Shown here piece by piece: positions 51,070 through 60,181 of a DNA stretch of 64,000 nt (positions within the stretch are counted from its first letter, which is position 1; every line of letters begins with the position of its first letter). The notes under the pieces are model-generated. The model had not been told where the DNA came from, did not search any database, and saw nothing but the letters and a program-made list of their open reading frames with translations. The translations under genes were made by a program, and so were the position numbers. This DNA is from Caballeronia glathei. Its GTDB lineage: Bacteria; Pseudomonadota; Gammaproteobacteria; Burkholderiales; Burkholderiaceae. The DNA lies in the NCBI RefSeq assembly GCF_000698595.1, contig NZ_JFHC01000023.1, positions 1 to 64,000 of the forward strand. The letters run 5' to 3'.

Positions 51070-51181
51070 GAAACTCCTCCACTACGTATTTGTCTTGGCG
51101 CAGATCGTCGGGCGGCGCCGTGGGGACGCGGGCGCCATCGATGCGCGCTTATAGGTTTCTCAGGTCTCTCAGGTTCTTCTT

Positions 51182-51535
51182 TCAGCTTCCGCGGTACGTG
51201 CTGTAAGCCCACGGCGAAACGAGCAGCGGCACGTGATAGTGCGACGCCGCATCCGCGATGCCGAAGCGCAGCACCACGCGATCGACGAAGCGCGGTTCGG
51301 GCACTTTCACGCCGATAGCGGCGAAGTAATCGCCTGCGTGGAACACGAGTTCGTATTCGCCGGCGACGAGCGCTTCGCCTTCGAGCAGCGGTGCGTCGCA
51401 GCGGCCGTCGTCGTTCGTGAGGGTGGTTTTGAGCGCGCGGCGGGTGTCGCCCGACAGCGCGAAGAGTTCGACCTTGATGCCGGCGCCGGGACGTCCGTGC
51501 GCGGTGTCGAGCACATGGGTTGTGAGCTTGCCCAT
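51182..51535 (-). CDS. uraH: 5-hydroxyisourate hydrolase
   Basis: A 117-residue transthyretin-related protein that hydrolyses 5-hydroxyisourate to OHCU. Active-site H7 (KLTTHVLDTAHGRP), R45 (DDGRCD) and the C-terminal tetrapeptide YRGS are all present. It lacks a signal peptide, so it is cytosolic. I start at ATG 51535 (MGKLTTHVLD) with GAGGA eight bases upstream; ATG 51541 is an alternative with poorer spacing. It leads into puuD 112 bases later. Confidence 0.94.
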   Translation of the reverse strand: MGKLTTHVLDTAHGRPGAGIKVELFALSGDTRRALKTTLTNDDGRCDAPLLEGEALVAGEYELVFHAGDYFAAIGVKVPEPRFVDRVVLRFGIADAASHYHVPLLVSPWAYSTYRGS

Positions 51536-52005
51536 TCGCATGTTCCTCGTGTTGTGCGATGAACGGCTGCGCATCGATCCCAACCAGTGCGTCGGCGGCG
51601 GATCGAGGCTCCACGTGAGTGGCTACATACCCGTCGGCGTGATCAGATGCGCGCCGTGTACAGCATTTTAGAAACTCGGGGGCCGCTGTGCACGAACGAT
51701 AGGGAAGATAATCCCCAGCGCATGACGGCAGCGTGCAAGCCGCGCGGTGCGGGCTCGAACGGCCGCCTTTGCGCCGCTTGCCCCGTCCGCCGACGATGCC
51801 CCGTCCGATGCTAACCGCGCCAAAATTCGCGAATATATCGGGATAGTGAACCCGACTATGGCGGGGTTCTGATTGTCAGCCGGTTTTTGGCTGCCGACAG
51901 TGGTGCCTCGCACAGCAGGGCGGTGCGTCCCGAAGACGGCGATCGACGCTGGGTAACCGGGGCTTTTCCTTCACCCCGACCTGGATTCCCCAACGGAGAC
52001 CGACA
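51536..52005. promoter_or_regulatory. Divergent uraH/oxoguanine-deaminase region
   Basis: 470 bases without a credible gene. On the minus side TAAAAT near 51664-51669 is a possible -10 for uraH, without a good -35. A 10-base palindrome ATTCGCGAAT (51825-51834) and three possible RNA hairpins (51839-51899) precede the deaminase gene. Confidence 0.5.
51839..51899 (+). promoter_or_regulatory. Potentially folded leader upstream of the deaminase gene
   Basis: ATAGT (51843-51847) can pair with ACTAT (51855-51859), or instead GAACCC (51848-51853) with GGGTTC (51864-51869). The two are mutually exclusive. A third stem joins TGTC-AGCC (51874-51881) with GGCT-GACA (51889-51892 and 51896-51899) with a 3-base bulge. 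This could be a riboswitch-like element, but no known motif was identified by eye. Confidence 0.35.
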
Positions 52006-53373
52006 ATGGAACAAGGCTCACGAACGCTTCTCGTCAAAAACGCGCAGGTGCTGGTCACGATGGACGGCAGCCGCCGCGAGATTCGCGACGGCGGTCTTTA
52101 TATCAAGGGCAACCGCATCGAGGGCGTCGGCCCGGCGAGCGAATTGCCGGAGCATGCCGACGAAGTGCTCGACCTGCGCGGGCATCTGGTGATTCCAGGC
52201 CTCGTGAACACGCACCATCACATGTATCAGAGCCTGACGCGCGCGATTCCCGCCGCTCAGAACGCTGAGCTGTTCGGCTGGCTCACGAGTCTGTACAGGA
52301 TCTGGGCGAACCTGACGCCCGAGATGATCGCGGTATCGACGCAGACCGCGATGGCCGAACTGCTGCTCTCCGGCTGCACGACCTCCAGCGATCACCTGTA
52401 CATCTATCCGAACGGCAGCCGCCTCGACGACAGCATCGCGGCCGCGCGCGAGATCGGCATGCGCTTTCACGCGGCGCGCGGCAGCATGAGCGTGGGGCAG
52501 AAGGATGGCGGACTGCCGCCGGATTCGGTCGTCGAAAACGAAGACGCGATCCTGAAGGACACGCAGCGGCTGATCGAAACCTACAACGACGAAGGCCGTT
52601 ACGCGATGCTGCGCGTTGTCGTCGCGCCGTGCTCGCCGTTCTCGGTGAGCCGCGAACTGATGCGCGACTCGGCGGTGCTTGCGCGGCAGTACGGCGTCTC
52701 GATGCATACGCATCTGGCGGAAAACGTGAACGATGTCGCGTACAGCCGCGAGAAGTTCGGCATGACGCCGGCCGAATATGCCGAGGACCTCGGCTGGGTC
52801 GGGCACGATGTCTGGCATGCGCACTGCGTGCAGCTCGACCGCGCGGGCATCGATCTCTTTGCGCGCACCGGGACGGGCGTCGCGCATTGTCCGTGCTCGA
52901 ACATGCGCCTCGCTTCGGGCATCGCGCCCATTCGCGCGATGCGCGACGCGGGCGTGCCGGTGGGACTGGGCGTGGACGGCTCGGCGTCGAACGACGGCGC
53001 GCAGATGGTGGGCGAGGTGCGCCAGGCGCTTTTGCTCCAGCGCGTGGGTTTCGGCCCGGACGCGATGACGGCGCGCGAGGCGCTCGAAATCGCGACGCTC
53101 GGCGGCGCGAAGGTGCTCGGCCGCGACGATATCGGCGCGCTCGCGCCGGGCATGGCCGCGGACTTCGTGTCGTTCGACCTGTCGCAGCCCGCGTTCGCTG
53201 GCGCGCTGCACGATCCGGTGGCGGCGCTCGTGTTCTGCGCGCCGTCTCAGGTTTCGACGAGTGTGATCGACGGGAAGGTGGTCGTGCGGGAAGGGCGCCT
53301 GACGACGCTCGAACTCGGCGCGCTCGTCGAGCGGCACAACCGGCTGGCAGGAGCGCTGGCGAACCGGGCCTGA
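52006..53373 (+). CDS. 8-oxoguanine/guanine deaminase-type amidohydrolase
   Basis: A 455-residue metal-dependent hydrolase of the amidohydrolase superfamily. Zinc ligands and catalytic residues: H70 and H72 in NTHHHMYQS, His in MHTHLAEN, His in WHAHCVQLD and Asp in GLGVDGSASND. The pattern matches the 8-oxoguanine deaminase group (Pseudomonas PA0142 type) more than classical GuaD or chlorohydrolases. It would make urate from 8-oxoguanine, feeding PuuD next door, although guanine to xanthine is also possible. ATG 52006 follows GGAGA. Confidence 0.88.
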   Translation: MEQGSRTLLVKNAQVLVTMDGSRREIRDGGLYIKGNRIEGVGPASELPEHADEVLDLRGHLVIPGLVNTHHHMYQSLTRAIPAAQNAELFGWLTSLYRIWANLTPEMIAVSTQTAMAELLLSGCTTSSDHLYIYPNGSRLDDSIAAAREIGMRFHAARGSMSVGQKDGGLPPDSVVENEDAILKDTQRLIETYNDEGRYAMLRVVVAPCSPFSVSRELMRDSAVLARQYGVSMHTHLAENVNDVAYSREKFGMTPAEYAEDLGWVGHDVWHAHCVQLDRAGIDLFARTGTGVAHCPCSNMRLASGIAPIRAMRDAGVPVGLGVDGSASNDGAQMVGEVRQALLLQRVGFGPDAMTAREALEIATLGGAKVLGRDDIGALAPGMAADFVSFDLSQPAFAGALHDPVAALVFCAPSQVSTSVIDGKVVVREGRLTTLELGALVERHNRLAGALANRA

Positions 53374-53433
53374 CGCCGGGGCGAGGGAGCGCCAGGGCCG
53401 CGCGGCGGACCGCGCCGTGAGGCGCGAGGCCTG

Positions 53434-54366
53434 TCAGGGCGTGTCGATCAGCGAGCGCGTCGCTTCGGCGACGAGGCTGCGCAGCCAGCGGACTTCGTCG
53501 GAGTAGTGGCAGCGCTCGTGCCACAACTGGTAATACTGCATCGGCGGAAAGTCGAGCGGCGCGGGCACGACTGCGAGCGGCAGGAATTTCGCGTAATGGT
53601 CGGCAAAGAGGCGCGTCGTGGTGAAGACGAGATCCGACTTGATCAGCACGTAAGGCGCCAGATTGAAGTACGGCAGCGTGACGACCACGTGGCGCTTGAG
53701 CCGCTCGCGCGCGAGATGCACGTCGATCGCGCCGCGCTGGCCGACCGAATAGGGCGTCGGCGCGAGGTGCGGGGCGTTCAGGTACTGGTCGAGCGTGAGG
53801 CCGCCGCGCTTCGCGAACGGATGTGTGTTGGAAACGAGACACACGATCTTGTCGACGAAAAGGTTCGACAGATGCAATTGTTCGGGCGGCTCCGGCCAGT
53901 TGCCGACGACGATGTCGAGCTTGCCGTCCTCGAGCGCGAGTTCGTAGTCGAAGGCGGGGCCGAGCGAATGGAACTCGAGCGTCGCGTTGGGCGCGGCGAT
54001 CCGGAACCGCTCGACGACCGTCGGCACGAACAGCACGTTCAGGTAGTCCGGGCAGCCGATGCGATAGCAGCGCACCGACGTCGCTGGATCGAAGTTGTGC
54101 TGCTGGACCTTGATGCGCTCGATTTCGCGCAGCGCGTTCTGGGTCGGTTCGAGCAGGCGCAGGCCGTATTCGGTGGGCACCATGCCCGACTTGCCGCGCA
54201 CGAGCAGCGGGTCGCCGGTGATGTCCCGCAGGCGCCGCAGCGCCGCGCTGATAGCGGGCTGCGACTGGTTCAGCTTGACGGCCGCGCGCGTGACGCTGCG
54301 CTCCATCAGCAAGGTATGCAAGACGCGCAATAGATAGGTATCGATCGCCTCGCGCTGCTGACTCAT
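53434..54366 (-). CDS. LysR-family transcriptional regulator
   Basis: A 310-residue regulator with an N-terminal winged helix-turn-helix (LLRVLHTLLMERSVTRAAVKLNQSQPAISAALRRLRDI) and a C-terminal substrate-binding domain (YRIGCPDYLNVLFVPTVVERF ... KLDIVVGNWP) like NodD/NahR types. It is divergent from the ABC importer operon and convergent with the deaminase gene, so it probably activates the importer in response to a purine or pathway intermediate (inference). Confidence 0.9.
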   Translation of the reverse strand: MSQQREAIDTYLLRVLHTLLMERSVTRAAVKLNQSQPAISAALRRLRDITGDPLLVRGKSGMVPTEYGLRLLEPTQNALREIERIKVQQHNFDPATSVRCYRIGCPDYLNVLFVPTVVERFRIAAPNATLEFHSLGPAFDYELALEDGKLDIVVGNWPEPPEQLHLSNLFVDKIVCLVSNTHPFAKRGGLTLDQYLNAPHLAPTPYSVGQRGAIDVHLARERLKRHVVVTLPYFNLAPYVLIKSDLVFTTTRLFADHYAKFLPLAVVPAPLDFPPMQYYQLWHERCHYSDEVRWLRSLVAEATRSLIDTP

Positions 54367-54402
54367 GTTATCTCCGTTATATGTTCGGGCTGATCGACAG
54401 GG

Positions 54403-54436
54403 GTGTGGGACATATCATTTTTAATATGACACAAAC
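54403..54436. promoter_or_regulatory. Candidate LysR operator in the divergent region
   Basis: CATAT (54411-54415) and ATATG (54424-54428) are perfect inverted arms; outward to 54403 and 54436 the arms match at 10 of 13 positions around an 8-base AT centre. It is AT-rich and lies 37 bases upstream of the LysR start, a standard autoregulatory position. The region 54367-54615 (249 bases) holds nothing else. Confidence 0.5.
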
Positions 54437-54615
54437 ATTGCGTCAAGGTGGGCTAACCCGCAAGCATTGGGCGGGCGGGGTGCCGGCCGCTATTTTGAGT
54501 TATCGACGGAATGCGTCGAATTCGGTATCTTCTGCCCGCAGTCCGGTTGCGCGCGCTGCGCGCGTGCCGGGCCCCGGTATCCACGTCACGCTCGCATTGC
54601 GCACTTCCTGACCTC

Positions 54616-56205
54616 ATGGGCGACGCCACTTTCACCTCCACCTCGCCGCCTGGCGCAAACGCGGCGCCGCGCCTCGCGCTCGCCGGCATCAGCAAGCAGT
54701 ACCCGGCCGTGAAGGCGAACGACGATGTGACGCTCGCCGTCGCGCCCGGCGAGATCCACGCGGTGCTGGGCGAGAACGGCGCGGGCAAGTCGACGCTGAT
54801 GAAGATCATCTACGGCGCGGTGCGGCCGGACGAGGGCGAGATCCGCTGGGAGGGCGAGCTCGTCGAGATAGGCAGTCCGGCGGCGGCGCGCAAGCTCGGC
54901 ATCGGCATGGTGTTCCAGCACTTTTCACTGTTCGAGACGCTCACGGTCGGCGAGAACATCGCGCTCGCGCTCGACGAGAAGTTCGACCTGAAGGCCTTGG
55001 CGAGGCGTATCCGCGAAGTCTCGGCGGACTACGGGCTCGACGTCGATCCGCAGCGGCACGTGCACAGCCTGACGGTCGGCGAGCGGCAGCGCGTCGAAAT
55101 CGTGCGGTGCCTGTTGCAGAACCCGCGCCTGCTCATCATGGACGAACCGACCTCGGTGCTCACGCCGCAGGCGGTCAAGAAGCTCTTCACGGTGCTGCGG
55201 CGGCTCGCATCGGAAGGCTGCAGCATTCTCTACATCAGCCACAAGCTCGACGAGATCCAGGCGCTCTGCGAGTCCGCGACGGTCATGCGCGGCGGCCGCG
55301 TGACGGGCCGCGTCGATCCGAGGAAGGAAACCCACGCATCGCTCGCGCAACTGATGGTCGGCCATTCGCTGCCCGACTACGCACGCCGCGCCCACACGCC
55401 GGGCGACGCGCGCCTTGGCGTGTTCAATCTGTCGGTGGCGAGCCCGGACCCGTTCGGCACGTCGCTCGACAACGTCTCGTTTTCGGTGCGCGCGGGCGAA
55501 ATCTTCGGGATCGCGGGCGTGTCGGGCAACGGGCAGGCGGAACTGCTCGCGTCGCTCTCGGGCGAGATCCGCGACAGGCATGCCGCCCCCGACGCCGTCG
55601 TGATCTGCGGCAAGCCCGCCGCGCGGCTTTCCGCCGGTGCGCGCCGCGCGCTCGGCTTCGCGTTCGTGCCCGAGGAGCGGCTCGGGCGGGGCGCGGTGCC
55701 GGCCATGTCGCTCGCGGACAACGGCCTGCTCACCGCGCATCGCGAAAACATGGTGCGCGGCGGCTGGATCAGCGCGAAGGCGGTGCGCGCGTTCGCCGAG
55801 CGCTGCATCCAGTCGTTCGACGTGCGCTGCGGCGGCAGCGGCGCGCTCGCGCAGAGCCTCTCGGGCGGCAATCTGCAGAAATTCATCGTCGGGCGCGAGA
55901 TTCTTCAGGAGCCGAAGGTGCTGGTCGTCGCGCAACCGACGTGGGGCGTCGACGTGGGCGCCGCCGGGTTCATCCGCCAGCAGCTGCTCGATCTCGCGGC
56001 GCGCGGCGTCGCGATCCTCGTGATCTCCGAGGAACTGGAGGAGCTCTTCGACATCTGTGACCGCATCGCCGTGCTCGCGCGCGGCAAGCTCTCGCCCGTG
56101 CGCGCGACCGGCGAAACGAACGCCGAGGAGATCGGCCTCTTCATGGCCGGGCTCTTCGACGGCAGGCGCGGCGAGCCCGCCGCCGTGGACTCAATCGACA
56201 AGTAA
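54616..56205 (+). CDS. ABC nucleoside/purine importer ATPase (two ABC domains)
   Basis: A 529-residue fused ATPase with two domains like RbsA/YufO. The first (about 15-265) has Walker A GENGAGKST, SLTVGERQRVEIVR and Walker B LLIMDEPTSV. The second (about 275-525) has a degenerate Walker A (GVSGNGQAELL, lacking the GKS/T Lys), then LSGGNLQKFIVGREI and VAQPTWGVD. ATP hydrolysis therefore rests on the first domain, as usual in this family. I start at ATG 54616; the frame opens at 54511 but its first 35 residues look like shadow. It is the first gene of the importer operon. Confidence 0.9.
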   Translation: MGDATFTSTSPPGANAAPRLALAGISKQYPAVKANDDVTLAVAPGEIHAVLGENGAGKSTLMKIIYGAVRPDEGEIRWEGELVEIGSPAAARKLGIGMVFQHFSLFETLTVGENIALALDEKFDLKALARRIREVSADYGLDVDPQRHVHSLTVGERQRVEIVRCLLQNPRLLIMDEPTSVLTPQAVKKLFTVLRRLASEGCSILYISHKLDEIQALCESATVMRGGRVTGRVDPRKETHASLAQLMVGHSLPDYARRAHTPGDARLGVFNLSVASPDPFGTSLDNVSFSVRAGEIFGIAGVSGNGQAELLASLSGEIRDRHAAPDAVVICGKPAARLSAGARRALGFAFVPEERLGRGAVPAMSLADNGLLTAHRENMVRGGWISAKAVRAFAERCIQSFDVRCGGSGALAQSLSGGNLQKFIVGREILQEPKVLVVAQPTWGVDVGAAGFIRQQLLDLAARGVAILVISEELEELFDICDRIAVLARGKLSPVRATGETNAEEIGLFMAGLFDGRRGEPAAVDSIDK

Positions 56206-56210
56206 CAACA

Positions 56211-57323
56211 ATGAACTTTCCCTACCGACTCGAAGCACGCCCGAGCCCGTCCCGCGCGATGCAGCTCGCGGTTCCGCTCGTCGCCGCGGTCGCGACGCTC
56301 GTCATCGGCTTTCTGATTTTCAGCCTCGTCGGGCAGGACCCGTTGCGCGCGATGCATGCGTTCTTCATCGAGCCGCTCTCGAACGTGAACGGCTGGTCCG
56401 AACTCGTGCTGAAGGCGTCGCCGCTCTGCCTGATCGGCCTCGGGCTCGCGGTCGGCTACCGCGCGAACGTCTGGAACATCGGCGCGGAAGGGCAGATGCT
56501 GCTCGGCGGGATCGTGGCGGGCGGCATTGCGATTCACGTCGGCGACGCGTCCGGCTGGTGGACGCTGCCGCTGATGATGGCGGGCGGCGTCGCGGGCGGG
56601 ATGGCGTGGGCGGCGATCCCGGCGCTTCTCAAGAGCCGCTTCAACACCAACGAAATCCTCACGAGCCTGATGCTCACCTACGTCGCGACGCAACTGCTGA
56701 TCTACCTCGTGAGCGGGCCGTGGCGCGACCCGGAGGGCATGAACTTCCCGATCTCCGCGATGTTCGTCGACGACGCGCTTTTCCCGCGCCTCTACGGCGA
56801 CTGGCACTGGGGCTGGCTAAAGGGCACGCGCATCAACGCGTCGGTGTTCCTGACAGCGATCGCGATTCCGCTCGTCTGGCTCTTCATGCGCAAGAGCTTC
56901 GCGGGCTACCGGATGAACGTCGGCGGCCTGGCGCCGCTCGCCGCGCGCTACGCCGGCTTCTCCGACAAGAAAACCATCTGGACGTCGCTGCTCCTCTCCG
57001 GCGGCCTCGCGGGTCTCGCCGGGATGGGCGAGGTCGCCGGGCCGATCGGCCAGCTGCAGGCGGGCTGGTCCCCGGGATACGGCTTCACGGCGATCATCGT
57101 GGTGTTCGTCGGGCGGCTGCATCCGCTCGGGATCGTGCTCGCGAGCCTGCTGATGGCGCTTCTCTACCTCGGCGGCGAGGCGGTGCAGACGTCGCTGCAA
57201 CTGCCGCAGGCGCTCGCGGGCGTGTTCCAGGGGCTCCTGCTCTTCTGCCTGCTCGGCTGCGACCTGTTCGTCAACTATCGCGTGCGGCGCCGGGTTCCCG
57301 CGCATCACGCCGCGCATTCCTGA
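56211..57323 (+). CDS. ABC nucleoside/purine importer permease 1 (YufP type)
   Basis: A 370-residue inner-membrane permease of the branched-chain/ribose group with about nine helices. The RANVWNIGAEGQMLLGGIVAGG stretch and SRFNTNEILTSLMLTYVA are the standard marks of the BMP-coupled permease. It starts five bases after the ATPase and acts with the second permease as a heterodimer. Confidence 0.88.
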   Translation: MNFPYRLEARPSPSRAMQLAVPLVAAVATLVIGFLIFSLVGQDPLRAMHAFFIEPLSNVNGWSELVLKASPLCLIGLGLAVGYRANVWNIGAEGQMLLGGIVAGGIAIHVGDASGWWTLPLMMAGGVAGGMAWAAIPALLKSRFNTNEILTSLMLTYVATQLLIYLVSGPWRDPEGMNFPISAMFVDDALFPRLYGDWHWGWLKGTRINASVFLTAIAIPLVWLFMRKSFAGYRMNVGGLAPLAARYAGFSDKKTIWTSLLLSGGLAGLAGMGEVAGPIGQLQAGWSPGYGFTAIIVVFVGRLHPLGIVLASLLMALLYLGGEAVQTSLQLPQALAGVFQGLLLFCLLGCDLFVNYRVRRRVPAHHAAHS

Positions 57324-57345
57324 TTCTTCCGGGGCTCATAGCAAG

Positions 57346-58275
57346 ATGGACATCAATCAGGCCAGCACGCTCGCATCGAGCGCCGTCGTCGCCGCGATCC
57401 CGCTGATGTACGCGGGCGCGGGAGAGCTCGTCGCCGAGAAGTCCGGCGTGCTCAATCTCGGCGTCGAAGGGATGATGCTGATGGGCGCGGTGAGCGGCTA
57501 CGCCGTCACCGCGATCACGGGCAGCCCGTGGCTCGGCATCTGCGCGTCGGTTCTCGCGGGGCTCGCCATGTCGCTCCTGTTCGGCTTTCTCACCATCACG
57601 ATGCTCGCGAACCAGGTCGCGACGGGTCTGTCGCTCACGATCTTCGGCATCGGCTTTTCGGCGTACGTGGGCAAGCCGTACACGTCGGCGGCGGTGCGGG
57701 CGTCGATCGACGCGATGCCGATTCCGGGCCTCGCATCGATTCCGGTCATCGGCCCCGCGTTCTTCTCGCTCACGCCGCTTGGCTATCTCGCGTTCATCAT
57801 GTTCGGCGTGATCGGCTGGTTCCTGTACCGCACGCGCGCGGGGCTCGTGCTGCGCTCGGTGGGTGAATCGCCGGCGGTCGCGCATTCGGTGGGCTTTCCG
57901 GTGGTGGGCGTGCGCTATGGCGCGACGCTCTTCGGCGGCGCGATGGCGGGCATCGCGGGCGGCTACTATTCGATCGTCTACCTGCACATCTGGCAGGAGC
58001 AGCTGACCTCGGGCCGCGGCTGGATCGCGCTCGCGCTCGTCGTGTTCGCGACATGGCGCCCCGGGCGGCTCATGATCGGCGCGCTCCTCTTCGGCGCGGT
58101 GATGGCGCTGCAGTTCTACGCGCAGGCCGTCGGCGTGCCCGTGCCGACGCAGTTTCTCGCGATGCTGCCGTATCTCGCGACGATCGTCGTGCTCGTGCTG
58201 ATCTCGCGCAATCCGAACACGATCAAGCTGAACGCGCCGGCGTCGCTCGGCAAGCCGTTCTTCGCGGCAAGCTGA
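57346..58275 (+). CDS. ABC nucleoside/purine importer permease 2 (YufQ type)
   Basis: A 309-residue second permease with eight or nine helices. It begins with ASTLASSAVVAAIPLMYAGAGELVAEKSGVLNLGVEGMMLMGAV, the family signature. It is the partner of the upstream permease and lies 22 bases after it. A 256-base gap separates it from the binding-protein gene. Confidence 0.88.
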   Translation: MDINQASTLASSAVVAAIPLMYAGAGELVAEKSGVLNLGVEGMMLMGAVSGYAVTAITGSPWLGICASVLAGLAMSLLFGFLTITMLANQVATGLSLTIFGIGFSAYVGKPYTSAAVRASIDAMPIPGLASIPVIGPAFFSLTPLGYLAFIMFGVIGWFLYRTRAGLVLRSVGESPAVAHSVGFPVVGVRYGATLFGGAMAGIAGGYYSIVYLHIWQEQLTSGRGWIALALVVFATWRPGRLMIGALLFGAVMALQFYAQAVGVPVPTQFLAMLPYLATIVVLVLISRNPNTIKLNAPASLGKPFFAAS

Positions 58276-58531
58276 TCGACGGCAATTGACGACGGCCGGC
58301 GTGCCGGGTCGCGCAACGGAAGGCAAACCGGCTGCGCACCGGGCGGCGCATCCGTGCTGCAGATTCGCCCGTCATCGCGACCCCGCGCATCGGGCGCCCG
58401 CTTGCAGCCCCTGTGTTGCGCAGCGGCAGCACGCGACCGCACGCGGTTCCGCTCCCATTTTTGACCGCCGAAACTGGCACGATTTCGTTTCATACACAAC
58501 ATCGCATACAACATCGACGAGGAGAATCACA

Positions 58532-59626
58532 ATGAACAAGCCATGGCTGAACGCGGTGACCGCGGCGGGCGCGGCGCTCGCGCTGTCCGCGACGCTGGCG
58601 GCGGCGAGCGCGAACGCGGCGGACGCGCCGGGCATCGCGTTCGTCTATCTGGGCAATCCCGGCGACGCGGGCTGGACCTACGCGCACGACGTCGGCAGCA
58701 AGGAAGCTGAGGCGAAGTTCGGCAACAAGATCAGGATTTCGCGCATCGAGAACGTGCCCGAATCGGCGGATTCGGAACGTGTGTTCCGCGATCTCGCGAA
58801 CAAGGGCAACAAGGTCATCTTCGGCACGAGCTTCGGCTATCAGGACTTCCAGCTGAAAGTGGCGAAGGACTTCCCGGACACCATTTTCCTGACGGCGACC
58901 GGCTACAAGAAGGCGAAGAACTTCGGCACCTACGACGTGCGCATGTACCAGGGCGCGTATCTGGCGGGCGTCGCCGCGGGCTACGTGACGAAGACCAACA
59001 CGCTCGGCTTCGTGGCGTCGGTGCCTATCCCCGAGGTGATCCGCAACATCAACGCCTACACGATGGGCGCGCGCTCGGTGAACCCGAAAGTCCACACCAA
59101 GGTCATCTGGATCAACAGCTGGTTCGATCCGGGCAAGGAAAAGCAGGCGGCCGAAACGCTGATCGGCCAGGGCGCCGACGTGCTCCTGCAAAACACCGAT
59201 TCGAACGCGACGCTCGCCACCGCGGCCGAGAAGAAGGTCTACGCATTCGGCTGGGATTCGAACATGAAGAAGTTCGGCCCGAGCGCGCATCTGGGCTCGG
59301 TGGTCGCGCACTGGGGCGTGTATTACACGGCGGTGATCCAGCAGGTCCTCGACGGCAAGTGGAAGAATGATCCGGTATGGCTCGGCATGCCGCAGAAGGC
59401 GGTCGACCTGGAGGACCTGAACGGCGGCGCGATCCCCGCCAACGCGATGCAGGCCGTGAGCGCGAAGCGCGAAGAACTGCACGGCGGCAAGTGGGACGTC
59501 TTCACCGGCCCGATCAAGGATCAGACGGGCGCGGTGAAGATTCCCGCCGGCAAGACGCTCACCGATCCGGAATTGCAGCGCATCAACTGGTATGTGGAAG
59601 GCGTGGACGGCTCGCTGCCGAAGTGA
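58532..59626 (+). CDS. BMP-family periplasmic substrate-binding protein
   Basis: A 364-residue solute-binding protein with a Sec signal peptide (cleavage near ANA-ADAP). Unlike typical BMP proteins it has no lipobox Cys, so it is probably soluble in the periplasm. The segment GIAFVYLGNPGDAGWTYAHDVGSKEAE and the later ETLIGQGADVLLQNTDS fit BMP nucleoside- or purine-binding proteins. Its place after the two permeases makes it the receptor of this importer. AGGAG precedes ATG 58532. A strong terminator follows. Confidence 0.9.
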   Translation: MNKPWLNAVTAAGAALALSATLAAASANAADAPGIAFVYLGNPGDAGWTYAHDVGSKEAEAKFGNKIRISRIENVPESADSERVFRDLANKGNKVIFGTSFGYQDFQLKVAKDFPDTIFLTATGYKKAKNFGTYDVRMYQGAYLAGVAAGYVTKTNTLGFVASVPIPEVIRNINAYTMGARSVNPKVHTKVIWINSWFDPGKEKQAAETLIGQGADVLLQNTDSNATLATAAEKKVYAFGWDSNMKKFGPSAHLGSVVAHWGVYYTAVIQQVLDGKWKNDPVWLGMPQKAVDLEDLNGGAIPANAMQAVSAKREELHGGKWDVFTGPIKDQTGAVKIPAGKTLTDPELQRINWYVEGVDGSLPK

Positions 59627-59731
59627 TGTCGCGGTGATGCCGCGATGACGCCGACGTGAACCATGCGCCGGAACGGCCGGCGCGTGGCAAAAGGTACACG
59701 GCGCATGGAGCGGTCGCGCCGGGAAGGGAAC

Positions 59732-59768
59732 AAAAAAGCCGCGCTTCGAACTGAAGCGCGGCTTTTTT
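59732..59768. terminator. Bidirectional intrinsic terminator between BMP gene and dodecin
   Basis: AAAAAAGCCGCGCTTC (59732-59747) pairs perfectly with 59753-59768 (16 bp, 5-base loop). A-run and T-run at the two ends make it work in both directions, matching the convergent genes. Confidence 0.92.
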
Positions 59769-59812
59769 CGTGTCGCGTGCACGCTCGGGTGTGGCGTGCG
59801 CGCCGTGCCCGC

Positions 59813-60022
59813 TCAGTCCTCGATGCGAAGTCCGACCTTGAGCGTCACCTGCCAGTGCAGGACCTTGCCGTCCTCGATGTGCCCGCGCGTCTCGGTCACT
59901 TCGAACCAGTGCATGTTGCGCAGCGTCCTGGATGCCTTCATCAGGGCGACACGCACGGCGTCGTCGCTCGATTGCGGGGACGAGCCGGTGAGTTCGATGT
60001 GCTTGTATACGTGTTCCGACAT
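59813..60022 (-). CDS. Dodecin
   Basis: A 69-residue protein that forms a hollow 12-mer storing flavins. It begins [23 protein letters not shown] and has the flavin-stacking Trp (W39, MHWFEVTE) and Gln (Q58, HWQVTLKVG) expected of bacterial dodecins. ATG 60022 follows AAGGAGAAGACC and is preferred over an in-frame start at 60058. It faces the BMP gene and shares its terminator. Confidence 0.92.
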   Translation of the reverse strand: MSEHVYKHIELTGSSPQSSDDAVRVALMKASRTLRNMHWFEVTETRGHIEDGKVLHWQVTLKVGLRIED

Positions 60023-60181
60023 GGTCTTCTCCTTGGGGTGAGGCGGTTGGCGTTGCATCGCGAGGCGTGCAACGGTGTTGCAGCAAGGTGTGCGCCACGG
60101 CTTTGCTGGTTATGCTCTCGAGATGCGAGATGGCGGTGCGTTCGCCATGTGATTTCAATTAAAGGACATGAAGGAGCGACG

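Noticed and set aside
52283-53842. 519-residue minus-strand frame across the deaminase and LysR genes
   Set aside because: Arg/Ala/Pro/Ser-rich shadow, out of frame with both well-supported genes.
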